Positions 47,113 through 58,036 of a stretch of 64,000 bases of DNA are shown piece by piece; the stretch's first letter is position 1; every line of letters starts with the position of its first letter. The stretch spans positions 87,640,852-87,704,851 of the forward strand of contig CM046447.1 in assembly GCA_025506515.1 (NCBI GenBank), in the 5' to 3' direction. Under the pieces are notes generated by a model. The model saw nothing but the letters and a program-made list of their open reading frames with translations. It was not told the DNA's origin and did not search any database. A program made the translations under genes and the position numbers. This DNA is from Flaveria trinervia. Lineage: Eukaryota; Streptophyta; Magnoliopsida; Asterales; Asteraceae.

Positions 47113-48083
47113 TTTAACATGAGATCTTTTAAATAAATATTAATTTAGAGTAAAAATTTTTTGCAATATAATTTCAGAAACTAAATCAAATAAAAAAATA
47201 GTATGAATGTAAATTTTTCCGTATCCTTTATCAATATTGGGATGCTCTTCTTGTACTCGTGTAGTTATACACTTATACCACTTACTATACGACAAAACAC
47301 CCAAGTTTATTCTTGTTCTGGCGTCTTCTTTTACAGCCTAGAAACCTAGACCACATAAACTCTATTTAGGATTTCATAATGTTTAATTAATATAAATTAT
47401 CATTTTTAATTCTTAGTCGATACAGAACTGATTTCTGAAATATTCTTTTATTCTTCAAGTTTATCTTGCTTTTTATAACGAAATGATTTCTTAAGAATAA
47501 TTAATATTAACTAACATTCATAATTGGAAATTCATGTCCATTAAAAGTTTTTAACATATAACATTTGCTTAAAAACTAATACACCATTGCGTCCACACTT
47601 ATGATGCATCAAAACTTACTATAACGATGTGTCTAGCATACAATGGTGCATCGAAGTTGTTAAGATTTTACGCATGGACCGAACGCATTACTGTATGTAA
47701 TTTATTATTAAAAACCCATCTAAAGCCATTAAGAAATTATCCGACACAATTAGTATCACTCTAAATACTTGTGTCACATTTTGAGTCATTTTCTTATTTC
47801 CCCATGGAAAAATCCTATTACACAAAAAGCAACCTTTATTTAAACATGCACACTAATTTTCTTTTTTTTAAACAATAAATCCATTTTACTTTTATTTTTA
47901 AATTACTTCATATTATATTATTGTTTGGGTTTGAATTCAAAACATTCCCTTAAACAATATCTTCCCTTAAACGTAAGAACTTTTATTTCACTCGTATCTC
48001 CGTTTTTCTATGGGAACATATGCATGTCTAGTCATGTCCTATATATGACAATTATATTTAATCAAACATGCACATGCATGTTG
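47113..48083. other. AT-rich intergenic DNA
   Basis: No gene or bounded element is recognised between the Helitron-like copy and the Gypsy insertion. Confidence 0.45.
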
Positions 48084-48088
48084 AAGCA

Positions 48089-50960
48089 TGTCACACCCCC
48101 AACCACGGCAGTTTCCCGCAGGCGTAAACGTCATGGAAACCATAGTCATTGATCGACCACTACATGGTTTAGTAAACATACAATGTAAATAAGCTTAAAA
48201 ATACATAATTGTTTCAGAGTTAAATTGCGGAAGCAGTAGAGCTAATGTGATTGTTTTCAAAACATGACAAATACAACAATAAATGTCCCGAACAGCATGA
48301 ATGGCCCTAAATGCGACGTGGACCAAGCTAGCTTAACTTGATGCAAATGTTAAATACCTGAGAAAACATGCATGAAAATATGTCAACATAAAGTTGGTGA
48401 GTTCACAGGTTTGAAAGTAATAGTAAACAGTGTAATGGACCACAAGTCTTTCCATGATTTGATTGTTGATCATACAATACTACAATATTATATAAGCACC
48501 GCAACCGAAGCTAGACTGTAACTGTAACACATTGCCCCTACCCATGCCTACCGTAAGCATGAGTGTGAACATGCTAATAATGCACCCGTTTAGACCTCCA
48601 GTCAAGATTAGGGTAATTAATCCGGGTGGGGGTAGTCAAACCCAATAGTACTATCCATGATTACCTCGCTTTGGGAAATAAACTAACGGTTCGATAACTG
48701 GGGACTTTATACGGTAAGTAAACAACTTATATAACATGTGAAATCATTAACAAGTAAATGTGTCCAAGAAAATAGTAATTTGCATGTAATCTCCCCCAAA
48801 AGGAAAATAAGTAAAATGGGGCCATGAAACTCACCTGTAATGCACGCGTGAATTCTAGCAATAGTCTATACGTATGATTGGTCTAGGAATCTCCTAAACA
48901 AAATCACAATATATTCATGAGGTCATGATTACTAACCCTAGATGGTCATGCATAACTCATCCACAAAGTTAGTTTTGAAAATGTCACTCGACTAATTAGA
49001 CATGTCGAGTTGTAAATGTTTTATTTAGATTCTTGTCTTCATATCTATCTTCCTAAAAGTACATAATGTATTAAATGTGTTTTATATTAAGTATAATGGT
49101 ATTATACTTTCCATGTGTATGGGTTTCTTTTTTTATCAAATATCTTCAAAAGTTTACTTTATATAAATATGGGCATTTGACAGAATCAAATGGATTTTTG
49201 GGTTTGGTTGTCATCCTCTTTTCATGATACAAAGAATTTTTATAAAATCTAATATTTTTACCATATTTAGATCTATGTCTTAAGATTCCAAAAAGATATA
49301 GCTTGCAACATGTAGCTAGGTTTAAGTTCCTCGAAATGGGTCATGAAGCAACAGATGTCAGTGCAGCATTTTTCTGTACATGTCCAGGGATTTCACCTTT
49401 TTGAGGGGTCAAACCTTACATTCACAAATAGAGCCTATAGTACTTTTAAACCTAACACTTTAAGCTAAGTTACTACAGAAGGAAAATATTCATTTGGTTA
49501 CTTTAAGCATAACCTATGCCTCAATCTTTCAGCCCTATCTTTTCTGCCAAAAATTCAGGTTCAACACCTTAATCATGTTTGCATGTTTTGGATAGATTAT
49601 AGTCATCTAAAAATTTCAAGGTTAGATGGGTTATAAACTAGACATCCTAAGGTTAATGTTAGGCTCAAGAAACTGTTCATTTGACCATGTTTAGGTCGAG
49701 TTATGGTGTCGAAAACATAGAACATGAATCTGCCAGAAGATGCCTTACGTGTTTTGTTACTTTTTAAACTTTGCTAGAGCACTTTTGGATGAGTTAGTGA
49801 ATATGAACACATCATGATGGTGTATAGAAGATTAGAAAAAAAGTGCTAACCTTAAACAAGCAAGGAGAAAGAGATGGTAGTCTTGAAATGCAAGGAAAAG
49901 AAGACTTGATCCTTTGAACTAAGAACCAAACAAGAAATAGGTGGGGAAGATGTTGTAGGATGCTTGAAAGCTTCAAAAATCACTTGATCTTCAACCAAAG
50001 GCACTTGAATCACCCAATATTTGAAGGAAATAAGTTGAAAATCAAATGGAGTGGTGGTAGGAGTGTCTTGGCCTAATTTTAGAGAGGGAGAAAGAGAGAA
50101 GATGAGTGTGATGTGTTGGTGTAGTTGAAGTGAAAGGTGCATGTCTTTTATAACACTCAATCCTCTTTAAGTGTAAAGTTCTTGGATCATGGGCTCCTAT
50201 TCACGGTCAAAGGATGGGGAAATGGTGTTCCAAGAGTGGTAAGGTAGACATGTTGCTTTAGCACATCAAAAGAGAGGCTTCATGCATATGGCAAGTTGTG
50301 TTTTGTCAAATCTTGTAAGTTTTGTGAGCTTTATTGGAAAGGAGGTGGAAGAATAATGTGGTGGTGGCTTGGATGACCACATGCATGGGAAAGGGGGGTT
50401 TGGTTTTAATATTTGTGTAGTATTGGGTATTTAGGTGGTATTTGTTGCACCATAGGTATTTTTACATATTTTTATATTTTACTTTTTACTTTTTAAAATG
50501 CATTAGGATATTGTAACAACTTGTATAATATCATATATATATAATATATACAAATATTTATGGTATGTTAATGATGCATCATGTAGTTAGTAGGTCCGTT
50601 AAAAGGATTCGTTCCGGGTAAAATATTAATTTACGCGATTAGGTTTATTTATAAATTTAAGATTTTCCAGTGTATTTAATTTGGAATCTAAAATACTTTG
50701 AAACAATTTAAAGTATTTATTAGCACACATATATTAATTATCACCAATGTTCGTGTGTGCCGATTGTATCACATGTATAAATGGTAATTACGCCGAATCA
50801 CTGATGCATAAAATGTAATGCTTGAAATTTTACAATATATGAAATTTTTCAATGCATGAAACGACTTCAATAATTGGAATTTAATTGAAAATCAAGTATT
50901 ATAGATGTAATTATAACCAAGTCAAGGTCGGGTATTGACCTAAAATTGTCGGTTGTCACA
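48089..50960 (-). repeat. 3' LTR of the 48-kb Gypsy, 2,872 bp
   Basis: On the minus strand it runs TGTGACAACCGACAATTTT...GGGGGTGTGACA and is preceded by the purine tract AACATGGGGAGTA. The outer 68 bp nearly match 54701-54767. It contains an open frame at 49852-50160 (minus) with no recognisable domain. Confidence 0.92.
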
Positions 50961-50994
50961 TACTCCCCATGTTAGAAAGAATTCGTCCCGAAAT

Positions 50995-52603
50995 TCAGTT
51001 AGGGTTGTCTGCAGATGCCAGGGTTTCAAACAAGTAAGGGTAGTTGAGCTTCATTTGGTCTTCGTGTTCCCAAGTAAATTCGGGTCCCCGTCTGGAATTC
51101 CACCGGACCTTCACTATGGGAATGTGGCTTCGTTTCATCTTCTTTACCTCTCGATCTAGGATCTCCACGGGTTTCTCAATAAAGTGAAGTTGTTCATCAA
51201 TCTGAACCTCATCGAGTGGTATAACCAGGGTTTCATCTGACAGGCACTTCTTCAGATTTGACACGTGGAAAGTGTCATGAACACTACTAAGTTCTTGAGG
51301 AAGTTTAAGCTTGTAAGCTACAGGACCAATCCTGGCTAGGATTTCAAATGGTCCAATGTATCTAGGATTTAGCTTACCTCGTTTGCCAAAACGAATGACT
51401 CCTTTCCGAGGTGAGACTTTAAGTAGAACCTTATCTCCCACTTGAAATTCCAATGGTTTACGTCTCACGTCAGCGTAGCTTTTCTGACGGTCACACGCGG
51501 CTTTGAGTCGGTTCTGAATTTGAACGATCTTTTATGTGGTCTCGTGTATGATCTCGGGACCAGTGAGTTGACTATCACCGATTTCTGTCCAACACAGTGG
51601 TGATCGACACTTCCTTTCGTACAATGCTTCAAACGGGGCAGCTTTGATACTGGTGTGATAGCTATTATTGTAAGAAAACTCAGCTAAGGGTAGATGAGTA
51701 TCCCAACGGTTTCCAAAGTCTATCACGCAAGCTCTAAGCATGTCTTCTAACGTCTGAATGGTATGTTCGCTCTGACCATCTGTTTGAGGATGGTATGCGG
51801 TACTCATATCCAATCGTGTACCCAAGGCCTTTTGTAATGATTGCCAAAATCTCGAGGTAAATCGACTATCTCGATCGGAAATAATGGAGATCGGTACTCC
51901 ATGTCTCGAGACAACCTCTTTGAGATAAACTCTTGTCAACCTTTCCATCTTATCAGTCTCCTTAATTGGTAGAAAGTGGGCAGACTTTGTCAGTTGATCC
52001 ACAATTATCCAAATCGTATCACAATCGGTGGGTGTCTTGGGTAGTTTTGTGATAAAGTCCATGGAAATCTGCTCCCATTCCATTGTGGAATCTCCGTTGG
52101 TGCAGTAATCCAGATGATTTATGATATTCCGCCTTAACCTTCGAACACGTGAGGCACTTGCTAACATAAATGGCTATGTCAGCTTTCATGTTCGGCCACC
52201 AGTATAACTCCTTTAGATCCTGATACATCTTATCAGAGCCCAGGTGGATGGAGTATCTTGATTTGTGTGCCTCGTTCATTACAAGTTCCCGTAAGTTCCC
52301 ACAATTCGGCACCCAAATTCGATTCATAAAGTATCGAGCTCCATCAGACTTGATCTCAAATTGCTTATCCATGCCGCGAAGAGATTCATTTTTCAAATTC
52401 TGTTCCTTTAGTGCTTTAGACTGAGCATCACAAATTTGAGTAGTTAGACTCATATGAATCGTCATTCCCAACGCTCGCACCCGTAAGGTTTTGGTTCGTT
52501 CTTTCCTACTCAGAGTGTCTGCTACCACATTCGCTTTTCCAGGATGATAACGAATCTCGTAGTCATAATCGTTCAGTAACTCAACCCACCTGCGTTGTCT
52601 CAT
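50995..52603 (-). pseudogene. Gypsy integrase and chromodomain remnant
   Basis: Frame 52603-52019 carries the end of RNase H (RRWVELLNDYDYEIRYHPGKANVVADTLSRK) and the integrase zinc finger (HKSRYSIHLGSDK...CLTCSKVK). A shift near 52090 moves the frame to 52167-51532, with MDFITKLPKTPTDCDTIWIIVDQLTKSAHF, SIISDRDSRFTS and YHPQTDGQSEHTIQTLEDML. After a stop at 51532, frame 51468-50995 gives GPVAYKLKLPQELSSVHDTFHVSNL and a chromodomain-like VKVRWNSRRGPEFTWEHEDQMK. Confidence 0.92.
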
Positions 52604-52936
52604 GTTTAGTTCCTTCTGATCGAAGATGTGCTGAAGGCTTTTATGATCAGTGAATATAGTACATTTGGTACCATATAAGTAGTGTCACCAAATCTTTGAT
52701 GCAAAGACAACAGCTCCCAATTCGAGATCGTGAGTAGTGTAATTTTTCTCATGCACTTTCAGTTGTCATGAAGCGTAAGCAATAACTTTCTCTTGTTGCA
52801 TCAGGACACAGCCAAGTCCTTGTCGTGATGCGTCGCAGTACACGACAAAACCATCATTCCCCTTTGGTAGGGACAAAATTGGTGCGCAACACAATTTTTG
52901 ATTTAACAATTGAAACATTGCTTTTTGCTTATCACC
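52604..52936 (-). pseudogene. Gypsy RNase H remnant with three stops
   Basis: The minus strand continues in frame from RT: AMFQLLNQKLCCAPILSLP, then FVVYCDASRQGLGCVLMQQ, then HEKNYTTHDLELGAVVFASKIW and YGTKCTIFTDHKSL. Three codons are stops: one right after KKFD (TAG where the family has Trp) and two TGA where the family has Arg. All three fit C-to-T or G-to-A transitions. The catalytic Asp of VYCDAS and the DHKSL motif remain. Confidence 0.88.
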
Positions 52937-54013
52937 CTAATCGAATTTCTTGTCTTTCTGAGTTAAGGTTGTCAATGGTTGGGCTATTTTAGAGAAATTT
53001 TCGATAAAGCGTCGGTAATAACCTGCCAAACCTAGGAATTGTCGCACCTCATTCGGGGTCTTAGGTGCTTCCCAGTTGTTAATGGCCTCAATCTTGGATG
53101 GGTCAACATGTATTCCTTTCTCGTTAACCACGTGCCCGAGAAATTGCACTTCTCGGATCCAAAAGTCGCATTTTGAGAATTTTGCGTATAATTTCTCGTT
53201 CTTGAGTAGTTCCAAAATTAACTTTAAATGTTGTTCATGCTCATCCTTGGTTCGTGAATATATTAAAATGTCATCGATGAAGACGATCACAAATTTATCC
53301 AAGTAGGGTTTGCATACTCTATTCATGAGATCCATGAATACAGCTGGCGCATTGGTTAAACCAAATGGCATGACCATGAACTCATAGTGGCCATAACGAG
53401 TTTGAAATGCGGTCTTGGGGATATCTTCCTCTTGAATTCGTAATTGGTGATATCTCGAACGCAAGTCAATCTTCGAGTAGTAACTAGATCCCTGAAGTTG
53501 GTCGAATAAGTCGTCGATTCGAGGGAGGGGGTACCGGTTCTTAATGGTGAGTTTGTTTAACTCCCGGTAGTCGATGCACATTCGAAAAGATCCATCCTTC
53601 TTCTTAAAAAATAACACCGGGGCTCCCCAGGGTGAGAAACTTGGTCTTATGAATCCTTTATCTAACAATTCTTGTAATTTATTAGACAACTCTTGCATCT
53701 CTGATGGTGCTAATCGATATGGGGATCGTGCTACTGGAGTAGCTCTGGGTACCAAGTCGATTCGAAATTTGACTTGCCTTTGAGGTGGAAGTCCGGGCAA
53801 GTCCTCGAGAAAGACTTCCGGATAGTTTCGCACGATGGGTATATCCTCGATTCTTTTCTCTTCGGTTTGCTTCTCTACTACGTGTGCCAAGATGCATAAT
53901 AGCCCTTTCGCAAGTACTTCCGGGCCTTCATACATGAAATGATTCTTAACACCGTACCATACTTTTCTCCTTGAATCGATATGATATCTCCACTCGTCTG
54001 GTTGGCTAGGCAT
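52937..54013 (-). pseudogene. Gypsy reverse transcriptase (open 358-codon frame)
   Basis: The frame contains the RT entry YPEVFLEDLPGLPPQRQVKF and IDLVPRATPVARSPYRLAPSEM. Next come KDGSFRMCIDYRELNKLTIKNRYPLPRIDDLFDQL, MPFGLTNAPAVFMDLMN and the catalytic FIDD (VFIDDILIYSR). It ends in the connection region LGHVVNEKGIHVDPSKI. A protease remnant (TFVSGSGCLANQTSGDII) lies in another frame at about 53940-54060, upstream on the minus strand. This is the best preserved part, but the polyprotein is broken on both sides. Confidence 0.93.
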
Positions 54014-54700
54014 CCACTCCCACTAACGAACGTCAATTCTGCGTCTTTTGGGCGCAAGCTCAGGCTCATCGTACAATCTCGAACAGGTGTGGTAAAACGG
54101 ATCGGAATATGAACCCGCTTCCTAGGAGTGTGTATAAGAAGCACACTCCCAGGGCGAGCATGATAGCGATGGAAAGAGGGCGGTGGTACACCCGGAACAA
54201 AGATACGGTGGGTGTCCGCAACCACCAGCTCGGGACAAGCAGCTATAAGGGTGGGGTCGGCAGGCTCGGGGGCGAGGTGGAAGAGGTTAGGGTCTACTAG
54301 AAGAGTCGGGTCAGAGGGTGAGGAATCGAGTCAAAGGGTTGGGTAGTAGGATTTGCAGGGTGAGAGGTGGGGTCACTAGACTGAGGGATGGCCTTGGGGA
54401 ACTTCGAGTCGGAATCGGCCGGGTCGGAGTCGGCCGGGTCGGAGTCGGCCGGGTCGGAGTTGGCCGGGTTGGAGTCGATCGAGTCGGAGTCGACTAGGTC
54501 GGTATCAACTGTCTGGGAGACTGTGTCAATGGACGCCGACCCTAGGTCAACTACCTCGGTGTCAGCAAGCAGCGGACTGGGATCTATGGCCTTAGGAGTG
54601 GGGTCGACTGGCTGATGGTGGGTAGTGATAGGAGCAGACTGAAGGGATGGCTCAACAAAGATACGAGACATGTAAATGCATACATTATTTCTGGCCAATC
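54014..54700 (-). other. Pro/Ser/Asp-rich segment at the 5' side of the Gypsy
   Basis: The minus strand encodes a low-complexity stretch with repeated ADSDP units (54415-54470, tandem GGGTCGGAGTCGGCC) and a frame reading VADTHRIFVPGVPPPSFHRYHARPGS. A canonical gag with a CCHC knuckle is not visible, so gag is deleted or replaced. I do not recognise its origin. At its outer end is the 33-bp segment 54669-54701, identical to 54809-54841. Confidence 0.55.
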
Positions 54701-54841
54701 AAGTATTATAGATGTAATTATAACCAAGTCAAGGTCGGGTATTGACCTGAAATTGCCGGTTGTCACAAAGCACTATACCAAAATCATTCTTTTATATATA
54801 CACATTTGCATGTAAATGCATACATTATTTCTGGCCAATCA
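54669..54841. repeat. 33-bp direct repeat around the Gypsy 5' LTR remnant
   Basis: The 33 bp from CATGTAAATGCATACATT to GGCCAATCA at 54669-54701 recur exactly at 54809-54841, 140 bp apart. The first copy is inside the element next to the LTR breakpoint; the second is in host DNA outside the AAGCA duplication. Confidence 0.97.
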
Positions 54842-56695
54842 CTATTTTAGTTAATACGGAGAGCCGGCTTAGCGTTTCTTGAAACCCCAATCAAACTAAA
54901 AAAATGAGATCTTTTGAAAATCACGATCTAAACAAAAATAAATTAATTAAATTTCTTTGAACAAAACAACAAATAAAAGAAAATTTAGTATAACAACTTA
55001 AGTCTTTGATAGTTAATTTAATAAAAAAAGGCTAAACGAAGTCGATCAAATCAATAAAAAAAAGAAACTTAAGAATGATAGTTTACTTTGTGAATTGTCC
55101 GAATGTGTTTCTTCAATAACCTATTAAATTATAAAAAATTTCATTGGAACTCAACTATCAAATGTTATTCATGCTTCAAAATTTCATTGATTCATATAAT
55201 ACCAAAACTCACTATGCAAATATCAGTTTCTTTTAGAAGTGAACATTTTCATATGTATATTTTCTGTATAGCACCGTTTCTAATCAATTTTCTCCGATGT
55301 ATATGTGCAAGAGAAGTTACTTTTGGGGTCATATTTTTTAGCGAAAAACCTACAATTTGAAATTCATAAATAACCAAATTGTCATTAACATTCGTTACTA
55401 CTAAACTGTACTTTGTCTATTAGGTTTAAACTTTAGTTTACTTCAAAAAGGTTTTTATCTTTGGACTACAGTAATTCAAATTAAACTAAAGAAGAGATGG
55501 TAATAAAGAATTTTATAAACTAAATGTCATAACCCTTTGCTTTGATCAAAACCCTAGAAAGATTAAGTGTTAAGAAGAACATCAAAACACACTTATATAA
55601 GAAGATATTGGGGGTGGTTGTAGATCGATGCACATGCTGACCGAAGGCATTGATGATTGATTGTTGAAGCCACCGCTAAGTCTTTCTTCCGTGTTGATGG
55701 CAAGGATGAAGGGGGAGTGTTTTGGTTGGGGATTTGAGTGAGAATGAAAATGGGAATATGATTGAGAGATCGAGAATTGATTTAATTGATGTGAGGTGTA
55801 AACGAGTCTAGCTAGTTTACACTTGGACTCATGGATTACCTCACTAACGACATCCACAATTATTATCCAATAATAATAACTCATTTCCTATGAATATATA
55901 TACATACACTTGATAATATTTGATTATTTAAATTATATATATGTGTGTATTCACCAATATTTAAACTCTTTAAAATATATCATTTGTTGCGTGTTGTGTG
56001 ACTTTTTAGGTTCATAGTTTGTTAGCCACCTTGTCTTAATCGGCCACGAAGATCCAGCTAGCACAAGATTAAAGCTCTAAATGAGTTGAGCTTGAGCTCA
56101 AACTTCCTTAAGTCACACATATTGAGTTCAAGTATAAATAAGCTCGAGCTCAAGCTATCTTAAGTCAAGATCCACCCACCAAACTATGATTTCTGAAGCT
56201 TGAATTTTGTTTAGACGTTTTGAAACATTATTCGATGCAGGAACGTCTAAAAGTTTTCTTTTAACAAGAGGAGTATGATCATGAGAATCACCCGTTACTG
56301 ACTTCGACCCGACACCATCCGAAACTTCTGGAGCGACTTGACCGGACTTCCTGGAACCCGTAATCGTGGAACTATCTTTCCTATCTTACTATGTTTAGAA
56401 AGTCATAGTGGATAGAGGTAAACGTCATGTAGTAGTGTACGTTTTCTTATTATTATTATATTTTGTATATTATATATATATATATATATATGTATATTAC
56501 AACATCGAATCTCCGTTTTGGTGGGACAAAACTATGTCGTTTAGGGCATCTACTTTCTTTTTTCTTTTTCTTTTTTCTTTTTCCTTTTTATTCCATCATC
56601 GCTTTTTTAGACTCGCTGCTTCGGGATAGGAGCGCACTACACCCCTTCAAATCAAATACTTTATGAGAGCTTGTCAAACATCGTTATCATCAATT
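54842..56695. other. AT-rich intergenic DNA
   Basis: No gene is recognised. An open frame at 55582-55884 (minus) has no known domain. A short (TA)n tract lies at about 56472-56493, and T/C-rich DNA at 56545-56600. Confidence 0.45.
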
Positions 56696-56919
56696 TTTAA
56701 TAAAAAGTTAATTTCGATTTTCGTCATTATGTTTTGTAAATTGTCTTCGCTTACGTTTATTTTGTCTTTATTATTGATTTGAGTTTTGCAAATCATTTCT
56801 ATTTTCGTCCTTTTAACTAATGGTGTTAACATTTTTTGTTAAGTGGGTGTTAAAAAGACCAAAGTACCCTTTCACCTCCTTCACTTCCAAAACTAGCTGA
56901 ACCCCACCATCTTCTCCGA

Positions 56920-57395
56920 CGTCCGTACACATTCCGGTCATCTACTTCGCACTTCTTTCCCTAAGCTTCACCGTCTCACCTGTTAACCCGATCTCCACCA
57001 AATCAGAGTTATCGGATCTTATTAGCCTCAGTAACCCCGTCGTCGCCTTCGTTACATCCTCCGTTGTTGAGAAACTTCCGTCGTCGTTTTCGTTAGGTAC
57101 GATTATCATCGATTCTCCTCAGTTTGTTTCAATCTCATGGATCTGAATCGAGTGTTAGACCACTTAGACGAGTGAATCAGTCCGATACGGTGATGATTCT
57201 GTACTCCTCTGGTACAACTGGTAGAATCAAAGGTGTGGAGTTAACTTACCGGAATTTCATCGCGATAACCGCCGCTTCACACCATAGCAAATTCGATCGA
57301 GGCGAAAACTCCACTCAACCTAAACCTCATCCGATTTTGCTGTTTCCGATTTCGCTGTTTCCGCTTCCGTTGTTTCACGTTTTTGTGGCGGAACC
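56920..57395 (+). pseudogene. Captured 4-coumarate-CoA-ligase-like fragment
   Basis: Translation gives HIPVIYFALLSLSFTVSPVNPISTKSELSDLISLSNP, then VVAFVTSSVVEKLPSSFSLGTIIIDSPQF. After a frame change near 57124-57150 comes DTVMILYSSGTTGRIKGVELTYRNFIAI, then ILLFPISLFPLPLFHVF. ILYSSGTTG.KGV is the AMP-binding signature of acyl-adenylating enzymes; the surroundings fit 4CL and 4CL-like peroxisomal ligases. Only about 150 of the usual 540 or so residues are present, with a stop at 57144-57146, so it is not a working enzyme. It lies inside the Pack-MULE, immediately inside its left arm. Confidence 0.88.
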
Positions 57396-57402
57396 CTAGT
57401 AA

Positions 57403-57780
57403 CTCCGCCGCCCACGCGACAACGGGGGTGGTGGCGACAGTGGCGAGTGACGCGGCCGATGGATATGGTGAAGCAGAGACTGCAGTTGGGGAGTGGGAGT
57501 CTGTACAAAGGTGTGGTGGATTGTGTTAGGGTTGTGCAGTGGCGGAGCTTGAACACTCTTGTAGGGGGGGGGGGGGGGGGACGGGGGCGAAATTAATTTT
57601 TTTAGGGGGGGCGAACTCGAGTTTTATATAAAAAATTACACTATCGAGCCAAAAATTTAAACTACCGGGCAAAAAATTTACACTACCGGCAAAAAAAAGG
57701 GGGGGGCGGCGGCCCCTCCGGTCCCAACTATGCTTCGTCCTTGGGGTTGTGTTGAGGGAAGAGGGGTTGGTGGAGGAGGC
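57403..57780 (+). pseudogene. Captured mitochondrial carrier (mitoferrin-like) fragment, split by a MITE
   Basis: Translation gives NSAAHATTGVVATVASDA, then after a short gap PMDMVKQRLQLGSGSLYKGVVDCVRVV. Once the MITE at 57537-57743 and one TSD copy are skipped it continues LREEGLVEEA. P-x-D-x-x-K in PMDMVKQ is the carrier signature, and ATVASDA...MDMVKQRLQL fits plant mitoferrin-like iron carriers. Only one signature repeat survives out of three. The frame shifts at 57454-57456. Same strand as the 4CL-like fragment, which ends a few bases upstream. Confidence 0.85.
57537..57743. mobile_element. 207-bp hAT-type MITE nested in the Pack-MULE
   Basis: Inverted ends CAGTGGCGGAGC and, reverse-complemented, CAAGGACGAAGC. 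An exact 8-bp duplication GGGTTGTG lies at 57529-57536 and 57744-57751. The interior contains an unbroken run of G (about 57567-57581) and repeated AAAATTTACACTACCGG-like units. It interrupts the carrier fragment, so it is younger than the capture. Confidence 0.88.
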
Positions 57781-58036
57781 GACAACGGTGGAGTCGAAGA
57801 GGAGAGGAGGGAGGTGGTGGGGTCTAGCTGGTTTTGGAAGTGAAGGAGGTGGAGGGGTATTTTGGTCTTTTCAACACCCACTTAACGGAAAATGTAAACA
57901 CCGTTAGTTAAAATGACGAAAATAGAAACGATTTGCAAAATTCAGGCCAATAATGAAGACAAAATAAACGTTGGTACTCAAGTGGAGACAATTTACAAAA
58001 CCTAAGGACGAAAACCGGGATTAACTCTTTAATAAA

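Larger units (their letters stand above)
48089..54767 (-). mobile_element. Chromovirus Gypsy (Tekay-like), 5' LTR mostly deleted
   Basis: Flanked by the 5-bp duplication AAGCA (48084-48088, 54768-54772), so both outer ends are original. The 3' LTR is full length (48089-50960). The 5' LTR keeps only about 67 bp (54701-54767), followed inward by a 33-bp copy of external flank DNA. Pol reads protease remnant, RT, RNase H, integrase and chromodomain tail on the minus strand, the Gypsy order. Tekay placement is inferred from the chromodomain and long LTR. Confidence 0.93.
56705..58027 (+). mobile_element. Pack-MULE, 1,323 bp, long TIRs, 9-bp TSD, two captured gene fragments
   Basis: The left arm (56705-56910) and the right arm (57812-58027) are long imperfect inverted repeats. 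Both read AGTTAAT..CG.TTTTCGTC at the tip, then GTTTTGTAAATTGTCT, CGTTTATTTTGTCTT, TTCTATTTTCGTC, GTTAAGTGGGTGTT and CACCTCCTTCACTTCCAAAA. The flanks carry TTTAATAAA (56696-56704 and 58028-58036), the 9-bp duplication typical of Mutator-like elements. No MURA transposase is present. The interior is two plus-strand plant gene fragments with a nested MITE. This is the definition of a Pack-MULE. Confidence 0.92.

Noticed and set aside
57124..57399. A functional 4CL-like gene
   Set aside because: Only an AMP-binding fragment lies between MULE arms, with a stop and frame change and no C-terminal half.
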